Shown: in pieces, positions 8,745-16,782 of the stretch
Layout of the letters: each line of letters opens with the position of its first letter
Position numbering within the stretch: position 1 is the first letter of the stretch
From: CAJXZP01 sp964195485
GTDB taxonomy: Bacteria; Bacteroidota; Bacteroidia; Flavobacteriales_G; Salibacteraceae
Reading direction: 5' to 3'
Assembly: GCA_964195485.1 (NCBI GenBank)
Contig: CAXMPG010000137.1
Coordinates: forward strand, 1-50,772
DNA length: 50,772 bases
Made by a program: the position numbers and the translations under genes
Notes under the pieces: generated by a model
Database searches by the model: none
Seen by the model: only the letters and a program-made list of their open reading frames with translations
What the model was told of the DNA's origin: nothing

Positions 8745-11700
8745 TTATTTCACCACCACAAATTTCGTATTTCCAGTCATGCTTCCCATTTTCACGGTTA
8801 CAAAGTAAGTTCCAGACGGCATACTTGAAGAGTTCACTTCATAAACAGAAGTTCCTTTAGCAAAGTTTCTAACCTCATTCTTAACTATTTTACCAGAGAT
8901 ATCATAAATCATAATAGTTGCAGAACCATTACTTGGCATGTCAAAAGACAATTTAGAAGTAGCAATTACTGGATTTGGGTACATTTTTAAGTTTTCAATT
9001 TCAGTATCTCTTGAAAAATCAACCCAAGGCTCGTCTACACCAACTAAGTCAGCGTTAGTCCAAATTCCTCTACCAAAAGTACCAATATAAAAACGTCCAT
9101 AATTTACAGCTGCAAAGTGTGGTAATCTTTGTTGACGTACATCAAGTACAGGCACATTACCCATAGCTCCACTTTGTTGCGTCCAAGCCACAGTAGCACC
9201 AGAAATATCATCAGACATCCATAATCCTAATTCTGTACCTAAAAGTACTTGATCGGTATTGTTTACATTATACTCCGGATCATACACTGGAAAATCAGGT
9301 AAATCACCTTGAAGAGATCTTTGTGACCCAGCACTAGTTGATGATTGTGCTGCAAACAACTCATACACATGCGTTGAAGAACCGTATCCACCAGTAGTTA
9401 CTAATAATTTCTCAGGATCCGTAGGATGAATGTTAATTCCTGAAACAGCTGTACCTCCTGAGAAGATGAATGATTTAGTTAAAACAGAATCTGGATCAGA
9501 ACCGGAATAAAAGTTATTCAAACCAGAAACTCTCATTACTCTACCGTTATACCCACCAACATATAAGTGGTTTCCATCATTTGAAAACTCAAAACAAGTA
9601 GGTGTAAAAGCCGATACATTTGTCCAAACTGGATCTTGTAACGGAAAATATAATGATTCACGCGTAATATCAAACCCACCATTCATTGACACAACCAATA
9701 AAGATTGAACAGGATCTTGAGCAACAATAGAGTCATTAACTACAAGAGCTGAAGGCAATACGTACGTAAAAGGAATTGCTTGGTTTTGACTTAATAAATT
9801 AAGAGTATCACCAGAATTAAATTTCACATTAAACGAACTATTAACTAAAGACCCAACAGGTGGAGCAAATGACCAACGAATACTATAGTCACCAGTGCTG
9901 TAATCAATAGTACCTACACTATCACCAAAACTTTTTAAGACACCATTCACATCACTATCATCTGCAAACTGAACACCGGCAACATCTTCAAATACCACTT
10001 GACCCGGAACAATTTTTGCCGCATCTTGAAATCTTCTTAATGTACCTGTGTATACTTTTCTAACACCATCACCTGTACCAATAGCAGACATAGATGAATC
10101 ATTTACGAATACTACAGAATCTAAACTCGTAAGATCATTTGCAGATTCCCAATTACCTACGATGGTATAAAATGGAGACGCTCCTTCCGAGTTAGGGTGA
10201 ATTATAGTCATAGACCCTCCACCTTCCCAAGAACCTCTACCTAAGGTTCCAAAATAGATTGATGTAAAAGCAACAGGAGCAATATTTGAAACTTGACAAT
10301 CAAAGCCATCACCACCCATAATTTCTAATCCATCTTTACCGGCTTGTCCACCAAGAGTAGGATCAATATAATGTGTCCCATTATCCTGAGTTCCACCAAT
10401 AATTTGACCTCCAGTAGTCATTGCTATACCATAATACTGCGTAGTTCCAAAATGTCTGTTATTATCTGTCCAAACCACACTTGCATCTGCTGCATTTGTT
10501 GTTTTACCTACACCTCCATCAGAACCAACATACATAGTATTGGCATCATGTGGACTGTAAACAAACAAATGTTTATCAGAATGCACATATAATCCAGGAG
10601 GGCCAAAGTTTAATGCGATGCTTGACCAAGCACCATCAACTCTATACATTTCTACCGCACCAACATAAATTCTATTACAGTCTGTTGGATCAACAGAAAT
10701 CGCTTGATTATATCTTGCCGGATTTGAGCCCATTAAGTCAAAAGTACTATCAATAACAGCCGTTGGAGGAGCTGGTTGAAGAGGTCCCCAAGAGTTACCA
10801 CCATCAATAGATGTCAATACCTTGAATGTTGCAGGATCTCCTTGGAAACCTTGAAAAGCATACACCATATTTTCATCATTTTCACAAACAGCTAAACTCA
10901 TTCGTGTACTTCCACCCATTCCACTGGCTAAGCCAACAGGAGAGTAAGAACAACTTGTCGTACCATCATCTGAAACATAAAGACCTCCATTATACGCAAC
11001 AAGTACTCTTCCTGAAACGGTAGTAACCACATCTTGAATAGTACCTGGTAAATTAGATGTACAATTCGGAAGTGTTAAAGGTTCCGTCCAAGTAACTCCC
11101 ATATCTACAGAAACTTTTAATCCTTTTGAAGTACCAGCATACACTGAATAAGTACCTTGCGCATTTAGCGTTTTAGATACCGCTATTCTATTTACATACG
11201 CCCAAGTATCACTTGGAGTAGATGGACTAGGAGCAGTTGAAGCAAGATGAGTCCAAGTTTCACCTCTATCATCACTCACCCAAATACCACCACCTGGGTA
11301 AGTGTCAGCGTACATTCCTGTTCCGGCATAAACTCTACCATTACCATCCTGTGCAAGAGAAGAAACATGAATATTGTCCCAATCCGTACTTTTATACGTC
11401 CATGTACCTGCAGCGTCTGTAGAAATATACATTCCACCACCAGCACCACCAGCATATATAAGATTAGGGTTTACATTATCAACAACAATTGCTCTTGCGC
11501 GACCACCAATATTATCAGGACCAGAAAAGTCCCAAGTTAAAGATGTAGCTCTTGAATTTTTCATTTTCAACGCCTTCACTTCAGCAGATGCCTTGATATA
11601 ATCTAATGCTTCAACTTCACCAGTTTTCACATTTTTTCTCATGGCATCAAAAAAGTCTGAATTAACTTTCTTTGCTAAATCATTAGCCTCTTCTCTTGGA

Positions 11701-11798
11701 GAGTATTGAGAGTTTCCGCTATTAGAAAACACTACAAAAAGAGCCAGCAAAGACCCTATTCCAGCTAAAGCAGAGATAAAAAGTTTATTTTTTTTCAT
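8745..11798 (-). CDS. Secreted BNR/sortilin-like beta-propeller protein with T9SS C-terminal domain
   Basis: A 1017-residue protein with an N-terminal signal anchor (hydrophobic residues about 8-25). Much of the chain consists of WTYKSTDWDNI, VSDDRGETWTHL and SIDGGNSWGP type segments, which are Asp-box (BNR) turns of the kind found in sialidase and VPS10/sortilin propellers. The catalytic arginine triad of a sialidase cannot be shown from this reading, so a hydrolase call is not justified. Residues about 936-1017 form a T9SS type A sorting domain (LKMYPNPV, then MIYDISGKIV, then MPSGTYFV), so the mature protein should be exported across the outer membrane. A strong terminator follows. Its substrate or binding partner is unknown. 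Confidence 0.85.
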   Translation of the reverse strand: MKKNKLFISALAGIGSLLALFVVFSNSGNSQYSPREEANDLAKKVNSDFFDAMRKNVKTGEVEALDYIKASAEVKALKMKNSRATSLTWDFSGPDNIGGRARAIVVDNVNPNLIYAGGAGGGMYISTDAAGTWTYKSTDWDNIHVSSLAQDGNGRVYAGTGMYADTYPGGGIWVSDDRGETWTHLASTAPSPSTPSDTWAYVNRIAVSKTLNAQGTYSVYAGTSKGLKVSVDMGVTWTEPLTLPNCTSNLPGTIQDVVTTVSGRVLVAYNGGLYVSDDGTTSCSYSPVGLASGMGGSTRMSLAVCENDENMVYAFQGFQGDPATFKVLTSIDGGNSWGPLQPAPPTAVIDSTFDLMGSNPARYNQAISVDPTDCNRIYVGAVEMYRVDGAWSSIALNFGPPGLYVHSDKHLFVYSPHDANTMYVGSDGGVGKTTNAADASVVWTDNNRHFGTTQYYGIAMTTGGQIIGGTQDNGTHYIDPTLGGQAGKDGLEIMGGDGFDCQVSNIAPVAFTSIYFGTLGRGSWEGGGSMTIIHPNSEGASPFYTIVGNWESANDLTSLDSVVFVNDSSMSAIGTGDGVRKVYTGTLRRFQDAAKIVPGQVVFEDVAGVQFADDSDVNGVLKSFGDSVGTIDYSTGDYSIRWSFAPPVGSLVNSSFNVKFNSGDTLNLLSQNQAIPFTYVLPSALVVNDSIVAQDPVQSLLVVSMNGGFDITRESLYFPLQDPVWTNVSAFTPTCFEFSNDGNHLYVGGYNGRVMRVSGLNNFYSGSDPDSVLTKSFIFSGGTAVSGINIHPTDPEKLLVTTGGYGSSTHVYELFAAQSSTSAGSQRSLQGDLPDFPVYDPEYNVNNTDQVLLGTELGLWMSDDISGATVAWTQQSGAMGNVPVLDVRQQRLPHFAAVNYGRFYIGTFGRGIWTNADLVGVDEPWVDFSRDTEIENLKMYPNPVIATSKLSFDMPSNGSATIMIYDISGKIVKNEVRNFAKGTSVYEVNSSSMPSGTYFVTVKMGSMTGNTKFVVVK

Positions 11799-11988
11799 AA
11801 AACATTAATTTATTGCAATTCTTTATTATTCTTATTCTATTGATACTTAATTAGTACCGTGATAATTAACACGTAATTAGTCACTACACCCGATTTGGGA
11901 ATATGAGTGGCAATTTAACTTTTTTTTACACTTTCCCAAAAAATTAAATTCCAAATATTTTAAATTGAAAATTCAAAGTGGGAAAAAC

Positions 11989-12888
11989 TTAAAATAAATG
12001 CTTTTCAGCACGATAAGAAGACCTAACAAGTGGCCCACTTTCTACGAAACGAAATCCCATTTCTAGTCCAATCACCTCGTAGTTTTTGAATTCATTAGGA
12101 GTAACGAAGTTTTCTACCGGAAGGTGGGCTACACTCGGCTGTAAATATTGACCAATTGTCAAAACATCAACCTTTACGGCTCTTAGATCAGCCATTGTCT
12201 CGATAATTTCTTCTCTCGTTTCACCAAGACCAAGCATAATTCCTGATTTTGTTTTCATTCCACCCTCTTTAAGTCTTTTTAAAACCTCTAGACTACGATC
12301 GTACTTTGCTTGTACTCGAACTTCTTTAGTTAACCTTCTTACGGTTTCTAAATTATGAGATACTATTTCTGGAGCAACATCGATAAGACGCTGTAAATTA
12401 TCCCAGTTTCCTGCAAAATCAGGAATAAGAGTTTCTAACGTTGTGGTAGGACTCATTTCTCTAACCTTATTAACGGTTTCTGCCCAAATAATTGAGCCCC
12501 CATCTTTTAAGTCATCACGATCTACACTAGTAATCACACAATGCTTGACTCCCATTAAGGTAACAGAACTAGCTACTCTCATTGGTTCCTTAATATCAGC
12601 CGGAAGTGGTTTTCCTGTCGCTACATTACAAAAGCCACAAGATCGGGTACAAATATTACCAAGAATCATAAACGTGGCCGTACCTGCTCCCCAACACTCG
12701 CCCATATTAGGACAATTACCACTTTCACAAATGGTGTGTAGTTTGTGTTCGCCAACAATGGCACGAACCTTTTTATATTTTTCTCCAATAGGTAATTTCA
12801 CACGAAGCCAATCTGGTTTCTTTTGTGATATTCTCCCCTCAGGGTTATGTTTTTTACCGCTTTTTGGTTTTACCGTTCCTGGTTCCAT
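11989..12888 (-). CDS. lipA: Lipoyl synthase
   Basis: This radical SAM enzyme inserts two sulfurs into protein-bound octanoyl groups to make the lipoyl cofactor of the 2-oxoacid dehydrogenases and the glycine cleavage system. Both iron-sulfur cluster motifs are present: the auxiliary cluster C54-x4-C59-x5-C65 and the radical SAM cluster C80-x3-C84-x2-C87. The C-terminal RSSY segment, whose Ser ligates the auxiliary cluster, is present (VRSSYRAEKHLF). The length of 299 residues is typical. The gene lies 7 bases after the upstream outer-membrane-type gene and so is probably cotranscribed from the promoter at 13654-13684. Confidence 0.97.
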   Translation of the reverse strand: MEPGTVKPKSGKKHNPEGRISQKKPDWLRVKLPIGEKYKKVRAIVGEHKLHTICESGNCPNMGECWGAGTATFMILGNICTRSCGFCNVATGKPLPADIKEPMRVASSVTLMGVKHCVITSVDRDDLKDGGSIIWAETVNKVREMSPTTTLETLIPDFAGNWDNLQRLIDVAPEIVSHNLETVRRLTKEVRVQAKYDRSLEVLKRLKEGGMKTKSGIMLGLGETREEIIETMADLRAVKVDVLTIGQYLQPSVAHLPVENFVTPNEFKNYEVIGLEMGFRFVESGPLVRSSYRAEKHLF

Positions 12889-12895
12889 ACTCTAT

Positions 12896-13633
12896 CTACT
12901 CCATTTTTTTACCTAACTCAAACATTAAGTAAAATGTGACCCAATATTGATTATTATACGTTCCGTACATTACTGGCACCTCCTTATAAAACCAATCAAC
13001 GGCAACGCCAACTTCCATTGATTTTAGCTTTTCATCATAAGAAGAATATTCAAAATTCAATCCAAACTTACCGAAAAGTCCCGGCACAAATTCCATATCA
13101 CTAATACCTCTGTAAAAATTTCCTCGACCGTAAATAGTTCCTAATGTATGAACTTCTGGATCATATCTCTCTTGCTCCGTAAATTCAGGCCCTGAATTCT
13201 TGTATATCTCTAAATAAATTGGTTTAAGTAACCCAAGGTTAAACCCTGCACTATAAATCCAAGATAACTGAACCCCTTTTTTAACTTCCTTTAAGGCAAT
13301 CGCTCTTTGTGCCCCTACCCCCAAACGTACATTTGTAAGCGAATTAACTTTACTATAAAAAAAACCTCTCGCACTATTGTCTGAAGCATTTACAATTTTT
13401 TCCTGCTTAGGGTGTTTCAAGTTTTGAAACTCGAAACTGTAAATTCGCTTTAATTTATACGATAAATGTTGCTGATACTTGAAACTAACGCCAAGTCCTT
13501 GGGTATGAAAAAACGCGCCAAAAGAGGTACTTGACCGATAATATAGTTTTATATCATCAGGAGACTTTTCTGTTTGGGAGAACCCACTCAGAAAAAAACA
13601 AATACTAATTACTATGGAGAATATCTTTTTCAC
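12896..13633 (-). CDS. Outer-membrane-type beta-barrel protein of unknown function
   Basis: A 245-residue protein with a clear signal peptide (MKKIFSIVISICFFLSGFSQ). The mature part alternates hydrophobic and polar residues with many aromatic residues (for example TSFGAFFHTQGLGVSFKYQQ) and ends in a strand rich in aromatics (YWVTFYLMFELG), as in small outer-membrane beta barrels. I do not recognise a named family. It is the first gene of a likely two-gene operon with lipA, with a near-consensus promoter just upstream. No functional link to lipoate synthesis is evident, although this pairing may be conserved in relatives. Confidence 0.7.
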   Translation of the reverse strand: MKKIFSIVISICFFLSGFSQTEKSPDDIKLYYRSSTSFGAFFHTQGLGVSFKYQQHLSYKLKRIYSFEFQNLKHPKQEKIVNASDNSARGFFYSKVNSLTNVRLGVGAQRAIALKEVKKGVQLSWIYSAGFNLGLLKPIYLEIYKNSGPEFTEQERYDPEVHTLGTIYGRGNFYRGISDMEFVPGLFGKFGLNFEYSSYDEKLKSMEVGVAVDWFYKEVPVMYGTYNNQYWVTFYLMFELGKKME

Positions 13634-13653
13634 TAGTTCTATACAAGAACGAA

Positions 13654-13684
13654 CAAAAATAACCTATTTGTTAACGCGAATCAA
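13654..13684 (-). promoter_or_regulatory. Promoter of the outer-membrane protein-lipA operon
   Basis: The minus strand reads TTG (13682-13684), a 20-base spacer, then TATTTTTG (13654-13661). Both elements match the Bacteroidota consensus TTG-N19/20-TAnnTTTG. The start codon lies 21 bases downstream of the -7 box. Confidence 0.65.
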
Positions 13685-13716
13685 AGAAGTTTTCTGAGCC
13701 GTATTAAAACATCTTA

Positions 13717-14046
13717 TTACTTAATAATCCCAGCTTGAGAAGCAGATATTCTATAATGAGAGTCAGAGTAAATCACCTTACCCTTATTTACGGTAAGAAC
13801 TTGCGGTGATTGATGTTGAATCGCTGTTACTTTAGAAATATGGTTGGAGAGTTCTTTGTATTGGATTAAATCTACAAAGTAAGCGTGCATATCACTTTCA
13901 TATTCGGCCTCAAACGACCTTAGCGCCATAGTACTAACCATACAGCGCGTAGAATGTTTGAACAAAACAAATGCAGACCCTTCTAAAAGACTCTGCATCA
14001 ATATATCGTCAAACTCAGATTTTGAAGTAAGCTTTCGCCAATTCAT
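13717..14046 (-). CDS. ytxJ: Bacilliredoxin-type protein YtxJ/BrxC (bacillithiol redox system)
   Basis: The YtxJ/BrxC family comprises small thioredoxin-fold proteins that remove bacillithiol from mixed disulfides on cytosolic proteins. Here 109 residues are present, the usual length. The active-site segment is HSTRCMVSTMALRSF with a single redox Cys at position 35, corresponding to the monothiol TRCPIS motif of the family; Met replaces the usual Pro. The VDLIQYKELSNHIS and HQSPQVLTVNKGKV segments match the conserved YtxJ core, with the cis-Pro loop SPQ. It implies that the organism makes bacillithiol. It follows a 43-residue lipoprotein gene by 6 bases, forming a short operon. Confidence 0.88.
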   Translation of the reverse strand: MNWRKLTSKSEFDDILMQSLLEGSAFVLFKHSTRCMVSTMALRSFEAEYESDMHAYFVDLIQYKELSNHISKVTAIQHQSPQVLTVNKGKVIYSDSHYRISASQAGIIK

Positions 14047-14052
14047 TAAACC

Positions 14053-14184
14053 TTATCGTTTGTTATAACCAGAAGATTGATATGTATTTCCATAAGCAGC
14101 ACATTTATAGCTCTGAGAACAAGACGATAAGCCTATAAGTCCAAAAGCGAAAATAGCGATGAAAACGTATGCAAGTTTTTTCAT
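14053..14184 (-). CDS. Small lipoprotein, 43 residues
   Basis: A short frame with ATG at 14184 and stop at 14053-14055. The product starts MKKLAYVFIAIFAFGLIGLS and continues to a lipobox LSSC with the acylated Cys at position 22. The mature peptide would be only 22 residues (ending YQSSGYNKR), with a second Cys at 28. A near-consensus promoter lies 26 bases upstream and the bacilliredoxin gene follows 6 bases downstream. Similar short lipoproteins are common in Bacteroidota genomes; its function is unknown. The signal sequence and the promoter together make it a credible gene despite its size. Confidence 0.75.
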   Translation of the reverse strand: MKKLAYVFIAIFAFGLIGLSSCSQSYKCAAYGNTYQSSGYNKR

Positions 14185-14209
14185 TTTACTGTTTTTTGTT
14201 TAGGTGGTA

Positions 14210-14239
14210 CAAAACTACCTGATATTTATCACAATTCAA
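14210..14239 (-). promoter_or_regulatory. Promoter of the small lipoprotein-ytxJ operon
   Basis: The minus strand reads TTG (14237-14239), a 19-base spacer, then TAGTTTTG (14210-14217), a full match to the Bacteroidota sigma factor consensus. The lipoprotein ATG is 26 bases downstream of the -7 box. Confidence 0.75.
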
Positions 14240-14317
14240 AAATAACAACGTTATAAGAACGAATTTATATCGTTATATTGCATTTATATACATCGTTACG
14301 TTTATAAACTTGTTAAA

Positions 14318-15010
14318 ATGAAAAACTTTTCGGTCATCAAAAGCATTCCAAATGAATGGTTATATCATCTAGATAAAACCATACAAGACCATGCGTTTGT
14401 TGGGTTAATGAACTGGTTAGACGAAGCGTTAGAATTAGCGACTATTTTCCCTCCTTTTAACGAAATTTTCAATGCATACACCACTAATAAATTATCAGAT
14501 ATTAAAGTTGTAATACTTGGTCAAGACCCATATCATGGCGAAAACCAAGCGCATGGACTTAGTTTTTCCGTTAAAAAAGGCGTACGACAACCTCCTTCTC
14601 TAAAGAATATTTTTAAAGAGTTAGAGTCCGACTTAAACATCCCGATACCCGATAAATTTATGGGTGAACTAACGGATTGGTCTAAGCAAGGTGTTTTTCT
14701 ATTAAATGCCGTTTTAACAGTTACAAAAGGGCAACCCAATTCGCATAAAAAAAAGGGCTGGGAAGAGTTTACAGATGCTACCATAAAAGCAATTTCAGAC
14801 CATCAAAAAAATGTTGTTTTTGTACTTTGGGGTAATTATGCCAAAAACAAATCTGTATTAATTGACACGACCAAACATTTAATAATCTCTTCCGTTCACC
14901 CTTCTCCATTTTCAGCTAGAAATGGATTCTTTGGAAGCAAACCATTCTCTCAGATTAATGCATATTTAAAAGAGACTAATCAGAAATCTATTAATTGGTT
15001 AATTAAATAA
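14318..15010 (+). CDS. ung: Uracil-DNA glycosylase (family 1)
   Basis: Ung excises uracil from DNA to start base excision repair. The catalytic water-activating motif GQDPYHG is at about residues 68-74 (Asp70), followed by AHGLSFSV. The Leu-intercalation motif HPSPFSARNGFFG lies near 194-206, with its His as the second catalytic residue, and FLLNAVLTV and FVLWGNYA are the other conserved blocks. The length of 230 residues is standard. The start ATG at 14318 leaves the usual short N terminus. The BamA-like gene begins 4 bases after its stop, so the two are likely cotranscribed. Confidence 0.97.
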   Translation: MKNFSVIKSIPNEWLYHLDKTIQDHAFVGLMNWLDEALELATIFPPFNEIFNAYTTNKLSDIKVVILGQDPYHGENQAHGLSFSVKKGVRQPPSLKNIFKELESDLNIPIPDKFMGELTDWSKQGVFLLNAVLTVTKGQPNSHKKKGWEEFTDATIKAISDHQKNVVFVLWGNYAKNKSVLIDTTKHLIISSVHPSPFSARNGFFGSKPFSQINAYLKETNQKSINWLIK

Positions 15011-15014
15011 GGTA

Positions 15015-16751
15015 TTGAAATTAAGATTTTTCATATTCATTATTAGCATCCTGCTAGGCTCCACAGCTTTCAGTCAAACAAGTATTGAGTTAAAAATTAT
15101 TGCAACTAACCAAAACCAATTACCTGAAAAATTGCCTAATTCACAACCCTTTCGTACCAAATATGAAATTCAACTGGCGCTAAAAGAATACATCAACGGA
15201 TTGCAAAAAATAGGTTTTCTATCTGCTTCGTTAGATAGCTTAGTAGGCGATACCATTGTTCAAACTGCCTACCTATTTATTGGACAGAAATTTGAATGGG
15301 CCACACTTCATACCGATTCCGTGGATGAAGAAATACTAAGCAGGACTGGTTTTAGGGACAAACAATTTTTAGAGAAACCATTTAATCCCGAGCAAGTAAG
15401 TCGGTTTTTCAATGATGCACTCACCTACCTTGAAAATACAGGATACCCCTTTGCGCAGATTAAACTGGACCAAATAGTTATTGAGAATGACAAAATTGAA
15501 GCTGCTGTGATTTTGAAAAAGAATAAGTTCTACCTTATTGATAGTATTGAAATAATAGGAGAAAACACGAAGCTTAACAGAAACTACATAGAAAACATTA
15601 TCCAAGTAAAGGCTAAAACACCGTATGATGAACGAATTGTAAAAGGTATTGGGAAACGCATAAGAGAAAATCCCTTTATGGCTGAACTGAAACCGTATGA
15701 GGTAATTTTCACGGAAAACTCTTGTAAAATAATTCTTATTCTAAAACCAAAAAAAGCAAATGTATTTGATGGTATCATTGGACTTCAGCCTCAACCTGAT
15801 AATAAAGGAATGGTCCTAACCGGTGACGTGAAAATTAGTTTAGGAAATATTGTAGGCCAAGGAGAACGACTTAATCTACGTTGGCAAAGACTACAGGATC
15901 AAACTCAAGAAATAAATGCCGCTATCCAGGTTCCATTTCTATTTAAAACGCCTATTGGATTTGGGTATAAACTGGATATTTACAGACGAGACACCACCTT
16001 TAACAATGTAAACCATAATTTCACTATTCCATTTATGTTGAATAACGGAAGCCAGTTTAGAGGTTATTTCAATAAATACGCCACTTCACTTATTTCTACC
16101 AAATTATATGAGAACAGTGTGGAAATCCCTCCGTATAACGATGCGCTAAACAATACGTATGGGGTCGGGTTTACCGGTTTTTTTGTAGAGAATAAATTCA
16201 ACCCCTACTCTGGTTGGATAATCGACTTAACCGCAGGAGCAGGTACAAATGAAATAATCAAAAACACCTCGTTAGAGCAAGTAAACTATGATTCAATTGA
16301 ATTAGAATCTACGTTTATAGAAAGTCAAATCGAACTTAGTTTTCTTCAACCAATAACTAGAAACACCACGCTACTTTTAAAAGCAAATACGGGCATTAAG
16401 CAGTCTACTAATTTGGTAGATAATCAGCTCTATCGTATTGGAGGCCTCCACACCCTTCGTGGATTTGATGAACAATCAATTTTTGCTTCTTCATTTGCTA
16501 TAGCCACTATCGAGTACCGATTACTCTTTGATGAAAATTCTAGAATAAGTGTTTTTTCAGATATTGGATGGTATGAACAAAACTCCATTACGAATTACAA
16601 AACAGATATCCCCTTTGGGTTTGGTGCTGGAATTACATTTGGAACTGGTGTAGGTTTGTTCTCCTTAAATTATGCCGTAGGAAGTCAATTTGGAAACCCC
16701 TTAAATTTAAAAACAGGTAAAGTACATTTTGGGTTTATTAATTTCTTTTAA
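15015..16751 (+). CDS. BamA/TamA-family outer membrane protein, TTG start
   Basis: A 578-residue protein with a signal peptide (residues 1-20, ending in AFSQ). The N-terminal half (about 25-250) resembles POTRA-like periplasmic modules. The C-terminal half is a 16-strand Omp85-type barrel candidate with the conserved lid-loop motif in GGLHTLRGFDEQ near residues 475-486 and a final strand ending in GFINFF with terminal Phe, as recognised by the Bam machinery. The only possible start is TTG at 15015: a stop lies in frame at 15000-15002, and no ATG precedes or interrupts the signal peptide. It is not BamA itself by length, so a TamA-like or other Omp85 role is likely. It lies 4 bases after ung. 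Confidence 0.82.
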   Translation: MKLRFFIFIISILLGSTAFSQTSIELKIIATNQNQLPEKLPNSQPFRTKYEIQLALKEYINGLQKIGFLSASLDSLVGDTIVQTAYLFIGQKFEWATLHTDSVDEEILSRTGFRDKQFLEKPFNPEQVSRFFNDALTYLENTGYPFAQIKLDQIVIENDKIEAAVILKKNKFYLIDSIEIIGENTKLNRNYIENIIQVKAKTPYDERIVKGIGKRIRENPFMAELKPYEVIFTENSCKIILILKPKKANVFDGIIGLQPQPDNKGMVLTGDVKISLGNIVGQGERLNLRWQRLQDQTQEINAAIQVPFLFKTPIGFGYKLDIYRRDTTFNNVNHNFTIPFMLNNGSQFRGYFNKYATSLISTKLYENSVEIPPYNDALNNTYGVGFTGFFVENKFNPYSGWIIDLTAGAGTNEIIKNTSLEQVNYDSIELESTFIESQIELSFLQPITRNTTLLLKANTGIKQSTNLVDNQLYRIGGLHTLRGFDEQSIFASSFAIATIEYRLLFDENSRISVFSDIGWYEQNSITNYKTDIPFGFGAGITFGTGVGLFSLNYAVGSQFGNPLNLKTGKVHFGFINFF

Positions 16752-16755
16752 GCCG

Positions 16756-16763
16756 TAGATTTG
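16756..16763 (+). promoter_or_regulatory. Candidate -7 box for rmuC
   Basis: TAGATTTG is a perfect TAnnTTTG match 19 bases before the rmuC ATG. The nearest upstream TTG (16729-16731) is 24 bases away, longer than the spacer in the best promoters of this window. Confidence 0.45.
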
Positions 16764-16782
16764 TAAAGCGTAAAAAATCAAT

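Noticed and set aside
10344..11601. Several short plus-strand frames inside the BNR/T9SS gene
   Set aside because: They are antisense shadows of the minus-strand gene, with low-complexity translations rich in His, Ser and Thr and no family pattern.
11890..11985. Partial inverted repeats (TTTCCC...GGGAAA) downstream of lipA as a terminator
   Set aside because: The arms are short, the loop is long and AT-rich, and no clear stem followed by a U tract could be drawn.
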